From: Simmondsia chinensis
Lineage: Eukaryota > Streptophyta > Magnoliopsida > Caryophyllales > Simmondsiaceae
NCBI GenBank assembly: GCA_018398585.1
Contig: JAGTTD010000024.1
Span: 8,708,071 to 8,772,070 of the forward strand
Direction of reading: 5' to 3'
DNA: 64,000 nucleotides
Shown here: positions 1 through 10,483 of the stretch, in pieces
Layout of the letters: each line of letters begins with the position of its first letter
Numbering within the stretch: position 1 is the first letter of the stretch
Position numbers and translations under genes: made by a program
The notes under the pieces: generated by a model
The model's database searches: none
Seen by the model: the letters and a program-made list of their open reading frames with translations, nothing else
Told to the model about the DNA's origin: nothing

Positions 1-1084
1 CAGGAGTACAGGGTGAGTATGAGTATGATGTTCTACCTGCCCTATCCACCCCTGTAACCACTAAGGTTGTCAAAATCGCGATTCTACGGAGAATCGACGA
101 GGGGTTATCAGAAATTGAATCGTACAATCGAATCGAGAATCGTAAGATTCTACTTTGTGTATATAAATTATTTATGTTGACAAAATTAATATAACAATTC
201 TCAAATATATGATAAAAGAACATCAAAAAGTCTATAACACATTAGTTTTACAATACATTGAAAACTCAAAGATAGAAAAAAGTATAACATCATTCTAACA
301 TAAAATATACACTCAAAGTCTCAACTCATAGTATCATAATGTTCAAAAAAAAAAAAACTCATAGTATCTTCAACAGTCAAATCCGAAATTGAAGTCACTG
401 TCGTTAATATCATTTGCAGTACTAGTGTTCATATTTCCAACATCGTTAAGAGAATCACTCCAATTGTAGTACATCTCCAACCAAACATTTAATACAAAAA
501 CACATATATACAGAAAAGTAATAATTTTTCAAATTCAATTCACATTGAAGTTGGGGTTTTATCGTCATTGAGAATATTTTTATAAAATTTTTCATTGAAT
601 GACATGCTTTGTCGATACTCGTAATGACAAAAAGATAATTTGAAATTAAAATTTCAAATTTGTGACTCACAAGAGTTCAATAAATGATTTTAGAATTTTT
701 TAAGAAATTTTAAATATTACATGTCAGATATTATATATTTTTCCTACAAGTAAAATATTACAAATAAACTTCAACAAAATCGATGTATAAATATATAAAT
801 ATAAATATACAATTTATGTTACCTAAGTGTAGAGTTGAAAAAGGTTAAAAAGAATTTGAAGTAATTTGTATACAAACTAAAAATTTAGAACATTGTATAT
901 GGGTAAATTATATGTATAAGTATATCTAAACAAAAATTGGTAAGATTATCGACATATAACAAAATTATTTATTTTTAATTTCTACCTAAAATATGTAATA
1001 GTTATATTATGTATACAAAAACTAGTGAGACAAATATCCCTAAATCAAGTCACTTCAAGTATGGAAAAAAAAAAAAAAAAAAAA

Positions 1085-1170
1085 GGATGTCTTAAGTGGG
1101 AATCAAACCCACGCTGCACATATGGGCAACTAAGCAAAGGACCACTTGGCCAATAGTCCTAGAGTGATAC
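1085..1170 (-). mobile_element. tRNA-like SINE or tRNA pseudogene
   Basis: On the minus strand an A-box-like TGGCCAAGTGG is followed about 40 bases later by a B-box-like GGTTTGATTCC, the spacing of a type 2 tRNA or tRNA-derived SINE head. It ends at an A-run on the plus strand (about 1064-1084), which would be a T-tail in the element's own direction. No clear TSD was found and the acceptor stem does not pair well, so a working tRNA gene is unlikely. Confidence 0.45.
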
Positions 1171-1176
1171 GAATAT

Positions 1177-1471
1177 TACCGAGGGTCATGCCTGATTTAA
1201 TCTTGGGCCTTCCCGACTGCCTCGTCAGCACACCACATCACTAATGATACATCAACTGTGCCACATCATCAACCTAAATCATAATTAGTTAGTATAAATA
1301 AGGGTTATTAGAATTATGAATAGTATGTTGAGTAAGGTGTGTTTAGCTCTCTCTCTCCCCTTTAATTCTTCTATGTCTCTCCCACTTTTCTTCTATATAA
1401 TCCTCCCCTTTCTTACTATAATACAATATTATCTTTACGTTTGTTAGCTTAATCGAGTTTGGTTCGTATTA
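1177..1471 (+). repeat. 5' LTR of the small LTR element
   Basis: It matches 2606-2862 along most of its length, including the shared block GCCTTCCCGACTGCCTC and a pyrimidine-rich CTCTCTCTCTCCC stretch. A TATA-like element (AGTATAAATAAGG) is present near 1290. Its last 35 or so bases are not found in the right-hand copy. Confidence 0.7.
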
Positions 1472-1472
1472 A

Positions 1473-1484
1473 TGGTATCAGAGC
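1473..1484 (+). other. Primer-binding site (initiator Met tRNA)
   Basis: TGGTATCAGAGC is the standard plant PBS complementary to the 3' end of initiator methionine tRNA. It follows the left LTR by one or two bases and fixes the element's orientation as plus. Confidence 0.8.
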
Positions 1485-1638
1485 GATTCGGTCCTCGGCA
1501 ATGGATCACCATCACCCTTTGTAATCAATACCGATCAGCACCGATGAACATATCCAGCCCTCAGACAGCCGATCGTCACTGATTGTAATTAACACTCATC
1601 ATCTTCCCGATAGCCATCATCACCACCTCCAATCACCT

Positions 1639-2217
1639 TTGACAATGGATTTTGCACTAAAGCAAGCAATTGTGGCTGAATTGATGGATATGCAAAGGAA
1701 GTGTGAAAAAGTAGTAAAAAGATTGGAAGAGCATCGAGCTGAGGTGGAAGATCTAGTGATTTTGGAGGTGAACAGTGCCGATCAGACCACCACCGAAGTT
1801 CTGGAGCCATATCTGACCAGAAATGGAGCGAAAATGGAGGGTTCGGGATCTCTGACACCGGCCCAGAGTGCCAGCAGCGAGGGGACGGACAAGATCGAAG
1901 AAGAGGCCGGCCAAGAAAATGTCGATGTCAACTGGGACGAAGAATGCGGCGACGACAAGCAGAACACGATCGAAAAGAAGATCGGTGAGGTCGTCGACGA
2001 TGGGAACAACCACCGGCGAGAGGCGATCGGAAATGAGATGATGAAAGAAGGCACCACCACTCACGCTGTGAAAATTGGAGATCAAGGTACGAGGGTCATT
2101 GACGTACCAAACTCGAAGCCGAGCACCAACACCAAGGTTAGGAACCACCACCTCCATCTTCACCTAGTTGCGCCTGAGAAGAAGACGATGTCGCTGTCGT
2201 CATTGGCCTGGGTGTGA
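1639..2217 (+). CDS. 192-residue acidic protein of the small LTR element, function unknown
   Basis: The frame starts at ATG 1639, about 150 bases after the primer-binding site, and runs to TGA at 2215-2217. Residues 10-45 are rich in E, K, R, L and M and could form a helix or short coiled coil. The middle is strongly acidic (many E, D, N, Q) and the end has a His/Leu run. No CCHC knuckle, protease DSG or other pol motif is present. The position matches gag in an LTR element, but I do not recognise the sequence as a known gag. Codon use is more GC-rich than the flanks. It may instead be a captured host exon or an accidental frame; two overlapping antisense frames exist and look like shadows. 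Confidence 0.4.
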   Translation: MTMDFALKQAIVAELMDMQRKCEKVVKRLEEHRAEVEDLVILEVNSADQTTTEVLEPYLTRNGAKMEGSGSLTPAQSASSEGTDKIEEEAGQENVDVNWDEECGDDKQNTIEKKIGEVVDDGNNHRREAIGNEMMKEGTTTHAVKIGDQGTRVIDVPNSKPSTNTKVRNHHLHLHLVAPEKKTMSLSSLAWV

Positions 2218-2605
2218 TGTTGGAAGATAGGAGAAACAGCCATGAAGACAAGCCACCACCGCCCTCTGTACCGCCCTCTCGGCCACCGGGGAGTACCGCC
2301 ATGGGCAGCTGGGCTTAGCTAGGGTTTCGCTGCTTGGGGTATCGCACTGGAAGAAGACGAAGCAGGCCTTGGGTTGGGAATTAAGATTTGAGTTTAATTA
2401 CTATTTTACCCCTAAATTTATTGTTAAGTATTTAATTACTACATATTCAGATATTTTAGAGAAAAATATTATTAAAATTTTTGTTAATTTTAGAAAATTT
2501 AAGGGGGTAAAATTTATAATTATGGTGTTTAACCTCAAAGGATTTACCAATTTGTATATCAATACCTTAACCTTTGAGGATAAGGGTCATTTTATGGAGG
2601 GGTAT

Positions 2606-2862
2606 TGATAGGGTCACGCCCGACTTAGTCTCGGGCCTTCCCGACTGCCTCATCAGCACGCCACATCACTAATGACACATCAGCAATGCCGCATTATCAA
2701 TCTACACCCTAATTAGTTAGTATAAATTGGGGTCATTAGAATTATGAATAGTATGTTGAGCAATGTGTGTTTAACTCTCTCTCTCCCCCTTAATTCTTCT
2801 ATGTCTCTCCCCCTTTTTTTATGTAATTCTTCCCTTTCTTACTATAATATAATATTATCTTT
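2606..2862 (+). repeat. 3' LTR of the small LTR element
   Basis: It starts TGATAGGGTC directly after the purine tract and follows the 5' LTR until ATTATCTTT, after which the two copies diverge. The missing terminal bases suggest a 3' truncation after insertion. Confidence 0.65.
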
Positions 2863-3058
2863 CATCATAGAGCTGTCATCATTCATATTGAATTTATTTT
2901 AAATAAAGGTGTAAATCTGGGCAACCAAAATCGGTAAAATCGGGTAAAATCGCGATTCTATTTGAGTACGATTTTTTAAGCGATTTGAATCGATTTGTTA
3001 AAGTAGAATCGCACAATTCTACGATTTGAATTGTGATTTTAATAATTATGGTAACCAC

Positions 3059-4343
3059 CGTACTCACACAACTTTATATTTAAAAATGAGAAAAATATAT
3101 ATTTTATTTAATTAATCAATTTCTTATTAAATAATTATAGTTAGATTGTAAAATTTAATATTTGATAATTAATATGGGTTGGTATGGATAGTCATTTTGG
3201 TACTCACATTAAGGCATGTACGGGGCAGGTAATGGATAACCGTTGGTACCCATAAATAATAGGATGGGCATGGATATGGATTTATACCCGCTGGGCCAAG
3301 TATGGGTATCTACTTCCTACACGTGATAGATAATGGGTCATATAGGTATGAGTTTGAGTGACAGATACGGGTATAGAGGAGGACCCCTCTCCACATTGCC
3401 ATCCCTATTTCCACTCCCTAAAATTTTGGCATGTGGATCTCTTTCTTTTTTTCCCCAATAGAAATAATACATAAACTTGATCAATGGTTACTAGTTTTTA
3501 CGGCTTAGATAAGAAGTAACTATGCCTCCTAGCTAGTGTGTTTATTATTTGACATTTTTGAAAATATTAAAAAGAACTCTAAAATTTTTTAATTAACAAA
3601 AAGACCCTTAAGTTTTTGTCGATTTAATAAAAAGGCTTCTCTCCAGTGTGGTTACATCTTTTTCGGTCGACAGAGCTAAGATGTTAGTTCCTTTTATTAA
3701 TGATACAATAAAATAATAAAAGTAAGATAATACTCATAGAGATCCTCAAATTATTGACTAAAATCAAAGTGACTCGCAAACTTTCCATTTCATCAAAGAC
3801 ACTCTCAAACTATTGGTGAAAATTAATGTATTCCTCCCAACTTCTAACTTCATCAAACTTAATCCCATACTTTTAACTACAACAATTAATCTAAAAATAA
3901 CTCAACTATATATCAATACCAAAAAATAACCCAACTCTAACTTTTCTAACCAAAAAAATCCAACTCTAACTTTTCTACCAAAAAAAAAACCCAACTCTAA
4001 ACTTTTTACCAAAAAATAACCAAATCTAAAATTAAATCCAAAAATAACCCAACTCTAAATATTTGATTTAAAAATTACTAAATCTCCCATAATATATTTT
4101 TTTTCTACGTATTTTTGGTTTGGCTTATTCTCTATAGGGTTGCAAATGAGCCAAGCGAGCTCTTGAGCTGGTTTGACTCGGCTCGTTAAGAGCTCGGCTT
4201 GGCTTCGTCTAAAAAATTACATGAAAGACATCTTAAACAATTAAAAGAATTCAAACAAAATTTTGTTTAATGTATCATTAGATTTGATAATATAATTTTC
4301 AGGTGTCCCAAATGTTCAAAATATAACTTTTTTTTCCCATATA
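3059..4343. other. Intergenic AT-rich DNA without genes
   Basis: No credible coding frame is seen. At 3200-3380 there are diverged GGTA/GGAT-rich stretches (GGGTA, TGGATA) like those at 1-60, so the hAT relic probably split an older repeat. At 3900-4080 a phrase of the form AACCCAACTCTAA...CCAAAAAATA recurs about five times. At 4136-4200 a GAGCTC-rich fragment resembles the MITE at 31212-31566. Confidence 0.5.
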
Positions 4344-4904
4344 CTATTTGATGTAGTTTTAAAGAGTGTTTAAAACATTTTACTCACAAAAGTACGAGTT
4401 CGTCGTAGTTAAGTTGGTTATACATGTGCCGTATCCACAGGGAATCGGTGTAAAATGGAATTCAATAATTAATGAGTGGTGGGTTTTTTGGTTTGGCAGA
4501 ATGTTTAATGAAACGCAAACATTTAAACAATAAATTAAATTGTCAATCAATCAAGGGTAGTTTAGGGTGTGAATTTAGGTTAGCCTAAATCCGAATCCAA
4601 TTATTATTTTTATGACGACAATGATTTTAAAGGTTTAAGCTACAAGTTCTAATGGACTAGTTTAAGGCATATCCCATCTTATCACTCTAACTATAACACG
4701 GATTATCTCAATAGTACTTCCAAATTCTTTTATTACACTTAATTTCATATTAAACCTGGATTAATACTTAAATTAGGAATTTTTACACAAAATATTATCT
4801 GTAGAGTATCCCCTTCGTCCTCTCATCCTCCACCAGCAACTGATATGAATCCAGGAACCCTAACCCTCTCTGCAAATTCCTATTACCTGTAGAGTCAACC
4901 CCTA

Positions 4905-5237
4905 GTCTCCCCTGCCCTCAAATCGTCCCCTTAACCAGTGTCCCCTCAAATCGCTGCCACCTCCACCTGTGACCCCTTGTCTTACCTCCCCTCAAATCGC
5001 TACCACCATCACCGGTGAACCCTTGAATTGTCTCCTTCATCCTCCACCGGTGTCCGCTTGTCTTCCCTCCCTTCAAATCGTTGTTGCATTCTTCCTTTCT
5101 ATCAGTGTCCCCTAAAATCATCATCGGTAACCCCTCAAATTGCTGCCACCTCATCTAGTGTCCCCTCGTCTTGCCCTCCCTCAAATCACCACCGCCTCCA
5201 CCGGTGACCCCTTGTCCCCCCCCCCCCCCCCCCCCCC
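4905..5237 (+). repeat. Imperfect 50-65 bp repeats in the LINE leader, ending in a C22 run
   Basis: A phrase of the type CCCTCAAATCGCTGCCACC followed by TCCACCGGTGACCCCTTGTC returns about five or six times, with small length changes. The array ends in 22 consecutive C (5216-5237). It lies directly before the ORF1 start at 5288. Confidence 0.6.
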
Positions 5238-5287
5238 AAAAAAAATTTGCCGCCACTATCGTCGGTGGCCGCTCGCTCTCCCTTAAA

Positions 5288-6136
5288 TGTCATCTCTCGA
5301 CGAGGAAATATCCGTATTCGTCGATGGTCTTCCGTCGAGAACTATAATTCATGGCTTAAAGCCATTTTTCGAGAGTTTAGTTTGATCTATGACATGTTTG
5401 TTCCCCAAAACAGAAAGGTCAGCTCAAGGTTTTCTTATGGCCTTGTTAGATTCCGGCACAAGAGTGAGGCTCTCAAGGCAATTTTATGCATGAATGGTTG
5501 TTGGAAAGCGGGTTACAAGATCAGAGTTGAATGGGCTAATCAACGTAGAGATTTTAGCTCCACTTCTTATCGGAGCCAAGCACATACACAGACTCACTGT
5601 TCTAATAGTTAGGGAAGAACAGAAGCTACAGCTACCAACCATGTTCCTGATAATACAACTCCAAGCCTCAAGTCAGGGTTACTAAGGGTTAGAGTGATCC
5701 CAAGATCATGGTGGCTAATTCAAACAATCGTGTGGGGGCCTGATTAAACAGATCGATAATAGCTTATTCTTATGAGGATGACATGCTTGATAATACCCTC
5801 AAATTCATTATGGAGAATAACCTTTTTGATGTGGTCCCTAGGGGATTGAGTTCAGACACCTTCATCCTCACATATGATTCTATTGATTCTTTGGAATCCT
5901 ATCTCAGGCCCCAGAAGCAAGTGCTACTTAAGAAGTTCAAGCGGGTGTTTAAATACTCAGGCAAAACTCTTGGAGCTTTGAATAGAAGAGTTTGGATTGA
6001 AATTCATGGTCTGCCTTTAGAGTGTTGGTCGAAGGAGTCCTTTGCTAATTTTACTAATATATGGGGGCAAGTTCATTCGAGTGGATTCCAGAACATCTGC
6101 CATGAGATGTTCGGATGTTGCAAGGGTTCTAATTGA
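5288..6136 (+). pseudogene. LINE ORF1 relic with RRM-type RNA-binding domain
   Basis: From ATG 5288 the frame reads MSSLDEEISVFVDGLPSR, with VFVDGLP as an RNP2-like strand. A frameshift near 5340 moves the reading to a second frame with NSWLKAIFREFSLIYDMFVP and the RNP1-like FSYGLVRF, ending ...GYKIRVEWANQRRD. A second block (5783-6136) has RRVWIEIHGLPLECWS, a phrase typical of plant LINE ORF1 proteins after the RRM. The predicted role is binding of the element RNA. Frameshifts and stops (for example at 5610 and 6134) make it inactive. The RRM plus W-I-E-I-H-G-L-P pattern makes a host gene unlikely. Confidence 0.65.
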
Positions 6137-8571
6137 CGCTCCTTATCAGTTGTACAACAGGTGGTTTAAATAAATTATAATGGGGGAGCTCAAATGGTTT
6201 TTGTGAAAGAAGGTAATTCTAAATTAATCTCCAACCATTCTCCTGAAGTAGTCGCTCCCACCGCATTTTCCAGATTAAACAAAGAACGAGCTTTAACTCC
6301 TCGACAAGATCAAAGTTCTAGAGTTTGCATCACTTCAGGATCTCTTCCTCTTACTGTTCCATTGTAGGAGGGCTTTATGTAGGCACGCTCTAGGTTTGAA
6401 AGTGTTGATGTGAGGTTTGATGAGCAGAGTGCGGGCCATATTGTATTACATGTTGACGGTCATCTTATTGGTAGGTGGCCGTAGGACTTCCAGATCCCCT
6501 GTTCGACTTCCACTCATCCCTCTACTCAGTTGATAATCCAACCGCCAGCAGCACCCATCCAGGAAGCTCGTGTGAACCGGAACCCTCCACTTCTCTTAAC
6601 TCGGGTAGTTGAAAGTGGAGCCAAATTGCTTGGACCTCAAGATTAGTTGCCTCCTTACGGTAACCAAGCTCCAGACGATGTAAGTGACATCAAGTTAGTG
6701 TTCATGGGACCTGAATCCTTGCCAGGTTTTAAGCCCCTTACTTTAGAAAGACAATCGTATAATAATAGAAACTCCTTGAGAGTGACTCTGGAGTAGTTTA
6801 TGGAGGAGTCTAGCAAGGCTGGGGAGAGAAGGAGGAAAGTAGGGTCGGATCATCAAGACCCTAATGTTGGCCTGTCTAAAAGGGGTCACAGAGCTCTAAA
6901 CCATAGGAAAAAAGAGCAAGCTAAGTGAGACCTACATGAATTTCTTAAAGACAAGTCACCTAGAAGCAGCGTGAAGTGGTTTCATGAGGCTCTGAGTAAT
7001 AAAAAAATAAAATAAAGATGAAGGCAAGAAAAAGGGTAAAATGGTTATAATGACTGAAAAACTTCTTACGGGAGAGCATACGAGGGAGATTGGGAAGAAA
7101 CTTTGGTTGAGCTTTGATGGTGACGATTCTATTATGATCGAGTGATTTGCATTGATGGATTAGGGTAATCTTTGATTTGTGCACCTTCCATCCTTCCTAG
7201 TTTTGATGCGGTGCTCTCATCTCCTAACCTGATCCTGACACTCCATGTTTTTATTTTTAGTATCTATAGTTTTCTAGCGTCTGTTGGCCCTGTTTGTTTT
7301 TCATTTTGCTTTCCCATTTTCTTATTTTGGTCTATTGCTTGTGCTTGTCTTTTTTTTGGTCCTTGTTTCTGTACGGGTGTCCTAGACCTCACTTTAGTCG
7401 AGTAGCATGTCTTATATCGCGACCTTGTCACTAATTATCAAAAAAAAAAAAAAAAACCTAGTACAAGGGCATAACACATCTGATCACTCTTAGTGTAGCA
7501 TGGATTATCTCAATAGCACTACTTAATTCATTTCTCACTCCTAATTAAGTATTAATTTATATAAAAGATTATGCTCAGGGCTGGGTACAACCTCAATCCT
7601 AACAACCCATGAAAAACGTGTTATGCTATAGTCCAAGTGACAAGCACAAAACAGAACCCAAATAAATTTGAAATCTAGCCATAGCTACAAGCATATAAAT
7701 AGAAAACTAATCTCAAATAAATAACTATCCACATGGGTGTGAAAATAGCATAACCTAAGTTATTGTCAATTATAAAATATAAATATGGGATCTGTAGCTA
7801 TCCTTCACCCCTAAACTATGAGTTTACTTCTTCACAGAAGTTTTATACATCACAAAATCTAAAGAGAAAACTAAGAATACGTCATGGATGAAGACTCCCT
7901 CGATTGATGCTAACGTGACTATTGCTTTAATCGCTAATACTTGACCACTTGCGCTTTGGTCTTCAAGAAAATCTTGGTCTCTCTTGGTGGCTTGGGAAAG
8001 GAGGAGAAGAGAAAATAGGGCAAAAGGTGTAAAAAAACAAAAAAGTCCTATCCTATTTAGGGCACGCTATAGCCCAGGGATGATCGATCGGCCACATGTA
8101 GTGGCCAAAATGCACAATGCGCACTTAATTTAAAATGCGCATAGCTTTTGATTCATAAGGAGTTACAGGTGAAATTAAATATCAAAGCAAAGCTCTCGAA
8201 TAAATCTACATGATCCTAATGATAACGACAATGGAAATTGATTTATTGGGTCATAGATGCTCTTCTTTTAACCATTAGCTCATTTTAAGCTTAAGCGATT
8301 GCCTAAATGCATGGTGATCGATCCGCGCATTTGAGGGGAGACTTTTCTTGGCTGAATCTTGATCCGTTTAATCTTTTTCTTACATGTGGTCAGGTTTCTC
8401 AGCATAGTCTTTGAATTTGTCCCTTTTGCTCACTTTCCACCATTTTCCAAGACATCCTTGCTACAACATTTTCCAAGCCTAAATACACATAAATTATAAA
8501 ATCCCAGGCATGTAATAGCTAAAAATATTGTAGGAATGTATTATAAAACATGTAAAATATGAGGCACATCA

Positions 8572-8592
8572 CAACCCCAAACCCAAACCTTG
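8572..8592 (-). other. Polypurine-type tract of the Athila-like element
   Basis: Minus-strand AAGGTTTGGGTTTGGGGTTG directly abuts the TGATGTG start of the 3' LTR. This is the expected plus-strand priming site and confirms the minus orientation. Confidence 0.65.
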
Positions 8593-10076
8593 CTTGTCCT
8601 CAAGCAAGACTCAATTCAGACTAGTTGAAAGCAGGAAAGATTCACTCACTTAGGCATATGGTTGCATGAATTAGTCATGAAAATATGTTCTAAACACATA
8701 TGAGAGAGGACTCAAGAAAAAACTAGTCCTAATGTAATGATATTATTACCTTGGTTCTAGATAGAGTCTTCGCCATTTAAGTCTTCTTACAAACTCTCTC
8801 TCTTCTCATCCTTTTTTTTTTTTTTTTTCTTTTTTTCTCTTTTTTTTTGTTTTTGTTTTTGTTTTTTTTTTGAAGTTACTTATGGTTAGACATGTCTTTC
8901 GGTCGGTGACTCCCGATCCAGTTGGCTTGAGAGCACTCCTTGGACCTAATAGCTCAATTCAAAGGAATTCACAACCTAAGCCGTTACTAACAATCATCTT
9001 AGAAGTATATCTCAGTCAAATTAGGCATTGGTACTTATCAAGGTGAGACACAAGTTGGCTCTTTTGAAGCTTTCCCTGTGGCCTGTGTGGCGAACTTTCG
9101 ATTGACAGCTCCAATCCAGTTGGCTCAGGGTATCAGGTGTTAAACCACCCTTATGGGTTTACTTGCTTGAGATACAGGGGCTTCAAGAACTAACAAGTCA
9201 CGGGCACTTATCTGATTATAACAAGTATTGGTACCTCTTTATTCTATTTCTTTATCTTCTTCCTTTTTTTCTTTTTCTTTTTTTCTGTTTCAAGAATGAA
9301 TTCAAGAGAAAGAAATAAACTAGCGATTTCTCACATTTAAGAGTAAGGTACTCAGATTCCAAATCCTAAAATTTTTTCTACCAATACAACTTAATATGTG
9401 GGGTTTGTACAAGATAGAGAGCGAACGAAGCAAACTTTCAAACTAGTTTTAAACAAAAACAATGATACAATAGTAGATTCTAGGAATAACCGGATTACAA
9501 AAAGTTTAAAATTTATTGATACTTCTGAAATTTGAACTCAATATAATTCACACCAATTCACAACTAACCATGTAAAAGTTCAACTAATTTAAATTAAATA
9601 ATGCTAAAAAAACAAGCAAAACTTCAAATTATTTATGTCATTCCCAAATCTAAACCTTGCGCTGTCCTCAATGCAACAAATATAGAGATAAATGAAGGCA
9701 AGGGGAGGGAAGAAAAGGACAGAGACAACCTGATAGTCGAGTACACTGATCAAGTACAGTCGGTTAGACTTGGTGTGGCAAGGACATCCTAAAAGAGCAT
9801 GCTAAGAGACAAAGCTACACAATAAGACAAACAATACCAATTGACCAAGTAAACTCATTATAAGCGTTTAGAAAAATTCAAGAACATAAGTACTCATTAC
9901 GTCTAAGAAATAAAATAATCCACGGTAGGGGTAAAAGAGTTCTGAAAAAGAAAGAGAGGTCAATCGGAAAAAAATAAACTAAACAACAAAATAAAAGTAA
10001 GTTGGGATGCTTTCAAGGAGCATTAAGTTTAACGTCTTCAGCCGAATATGATGTAGAACTCACAATCAACCAAAAT
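8593..10076 (-). other. Non-coding 3' interior of the Athila-like element
   Basis: No long frame is present. There are T-rich runs at 8811-8870 and 9253-9288. Two similar blocks (CGATCCAGTTGGCTTGAG near 8915 and CCAATCCAGTTGGCTCAG near 9115) suggest a short internal duplication. The ORF at 9601-9792 shows no recognisable motif. Confidence 0.45.
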
Positions 10077-10427
10077 CTAAGGTGATGTCCTCAAAATGAA
10101 ACTTGTTAAGCTTATAAGAACGATCCCCGGACCAAACAGCACTTCTAGACCCGCGGCTATCAAGGGGAGGAACATGGCCCACATTTGAGTCTCGAATTTT
10201 AGCTTAGCATGCTTAAGTGATGACTTATGAATTAACGCACAGTTATCGACATAGACAGGGACATTACTCCAATCAACATTTTTAATAGAATTGGGTTCCC
10301 CCAACTCTACCAAAAAGTCAATATCACCAACCCTATAACACTCTAACTCGTCCTCAGTCTCAGGGTGTCGAGCAATATTCGAGATATTCAATTTGCCCTT
10401 GAGGTATCCAAAAGAAACCTCTAACAC
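10077..10427 (-). CDS. 116-residue frame inside the Athila-like element, unidentified
   Basis: An open minus-strand frame with an acidic middle (ETEDELECYRVGDIDFLVEL) and a hydrophobic C-terminal segment (MFLPLIAAGLEVLFGPGIVLI). It lies between the gypsy PPT side and a degenerate copia element. I do not recognise it. It could be a remnant of the post-integrase or env-like part of the gypsy element. It has no start signal or neighbour that would mark it as a host gene. Confidence 0.25.
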   Translation of the reverse strand: MLEVSFGYLKGKLNISNIARHPETEDELECYRVGDIDFLVELGEPNSIKNVDWSNVPVYVDNCALIHKSSLKHAKLKFETQMWAMFLPLIAAGLEVLFGPGIVLISLTSFILRTSP

Positions 10428-10483
10428 TCCCGTCCTCTACAATGAATTACAAAGTCAACCGTTGCTAGGCCTAGGATGTGTTG

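Larger units (their letters stand above)
1177..2862 (+). mobile_element. Small non-autonomous LTR retrotransposon with one ORF
   Basis: Two direct repeats of about 295 and 257 bp bracket an interior of about 1.1 kb. A perfect initiator-Met primer-binding site, TGGTATCAGAGC, follows the left repeat at 1473-1484. A purine-rich tract (ATGGAGGGG, 2594-2602) precedes the right repeat. There is no pol. The only reading frame is 1639-2217. Size and layout resemble TRIM or gag-only LTR elements. It sits inside the hAT relic 62-3050. No TSD could be recognised and the right LTR lacks about 35 bases at its end. Confidence 0.7.
62..3050. mobile_element. Old hAT-type DNA transposon, non-autonomous, with nested insertions
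   Basis: The 8-bp direct repeat GTAACCAC stands at 54-61 and again at 3051-3058, the TSD length of hAT elements. The left end begins TAAGGTTGTCAAAATCGCG; the right end read on the minus strand begins CATAATTATTAAAATCACA, an eroded inverted match. Both subterminal regions are rich in GATTCTAC/AATCG motifs, like the better preserved element at 28764-29981, so the two are probably one family. No transposase is visible. About 1.7 kb of it is a later LTR element and a SINE. The exact TSD is the strongest evidence; the terminal repeats alone would be weak. Confidence 0.65.
4785..7456 (+). mobile_element. LINE (L1-like) derivative with ORF1 but no reverse transcriptase
   Basis: The insertion interrupts the LTR on both sides and ends in a 16-A tail (7441-7456) on the plus strand. 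From the left it has a C/T-rich leader with imperfect repeats (4905-5237), an RRM-type ORF1 relic (5288-6136), further gag-like sequence with stops up to about 6930, and a T-rich 3' UTR. No endonuclease or reverse transcriptase motif is seen, although plant L1 elements normally carry an ORF2 of over 3 kb after ORF1. This points to an internal deletion. The left boundary is estimated from where LTR similarity stops; no TSD is convincing. Confidence 0.65.
4349..8571 (-). repeat. 3' LTR of the Athila-like element, split by a LINE
   Basis: It follows the 22258-23878 copy from TGATGTAGTTTT to about 4780 and resumes at about 7457, ending ATGAGGCACATCA at 8571. Shared landmarks include GATTATCTCAATAGCACT and GCCATAGCT-CAAGCATATAAATAG. 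Without the LINE it would be about 1.55 kb, close to the 1,621 bp of the other LTR. Confidence 0.75.

Noticed and set aside
1085..1170. A functional tRNA gene
   Set aside because: A- and B-box-like words are present but the acceptor and anticodon stems do not pair well.
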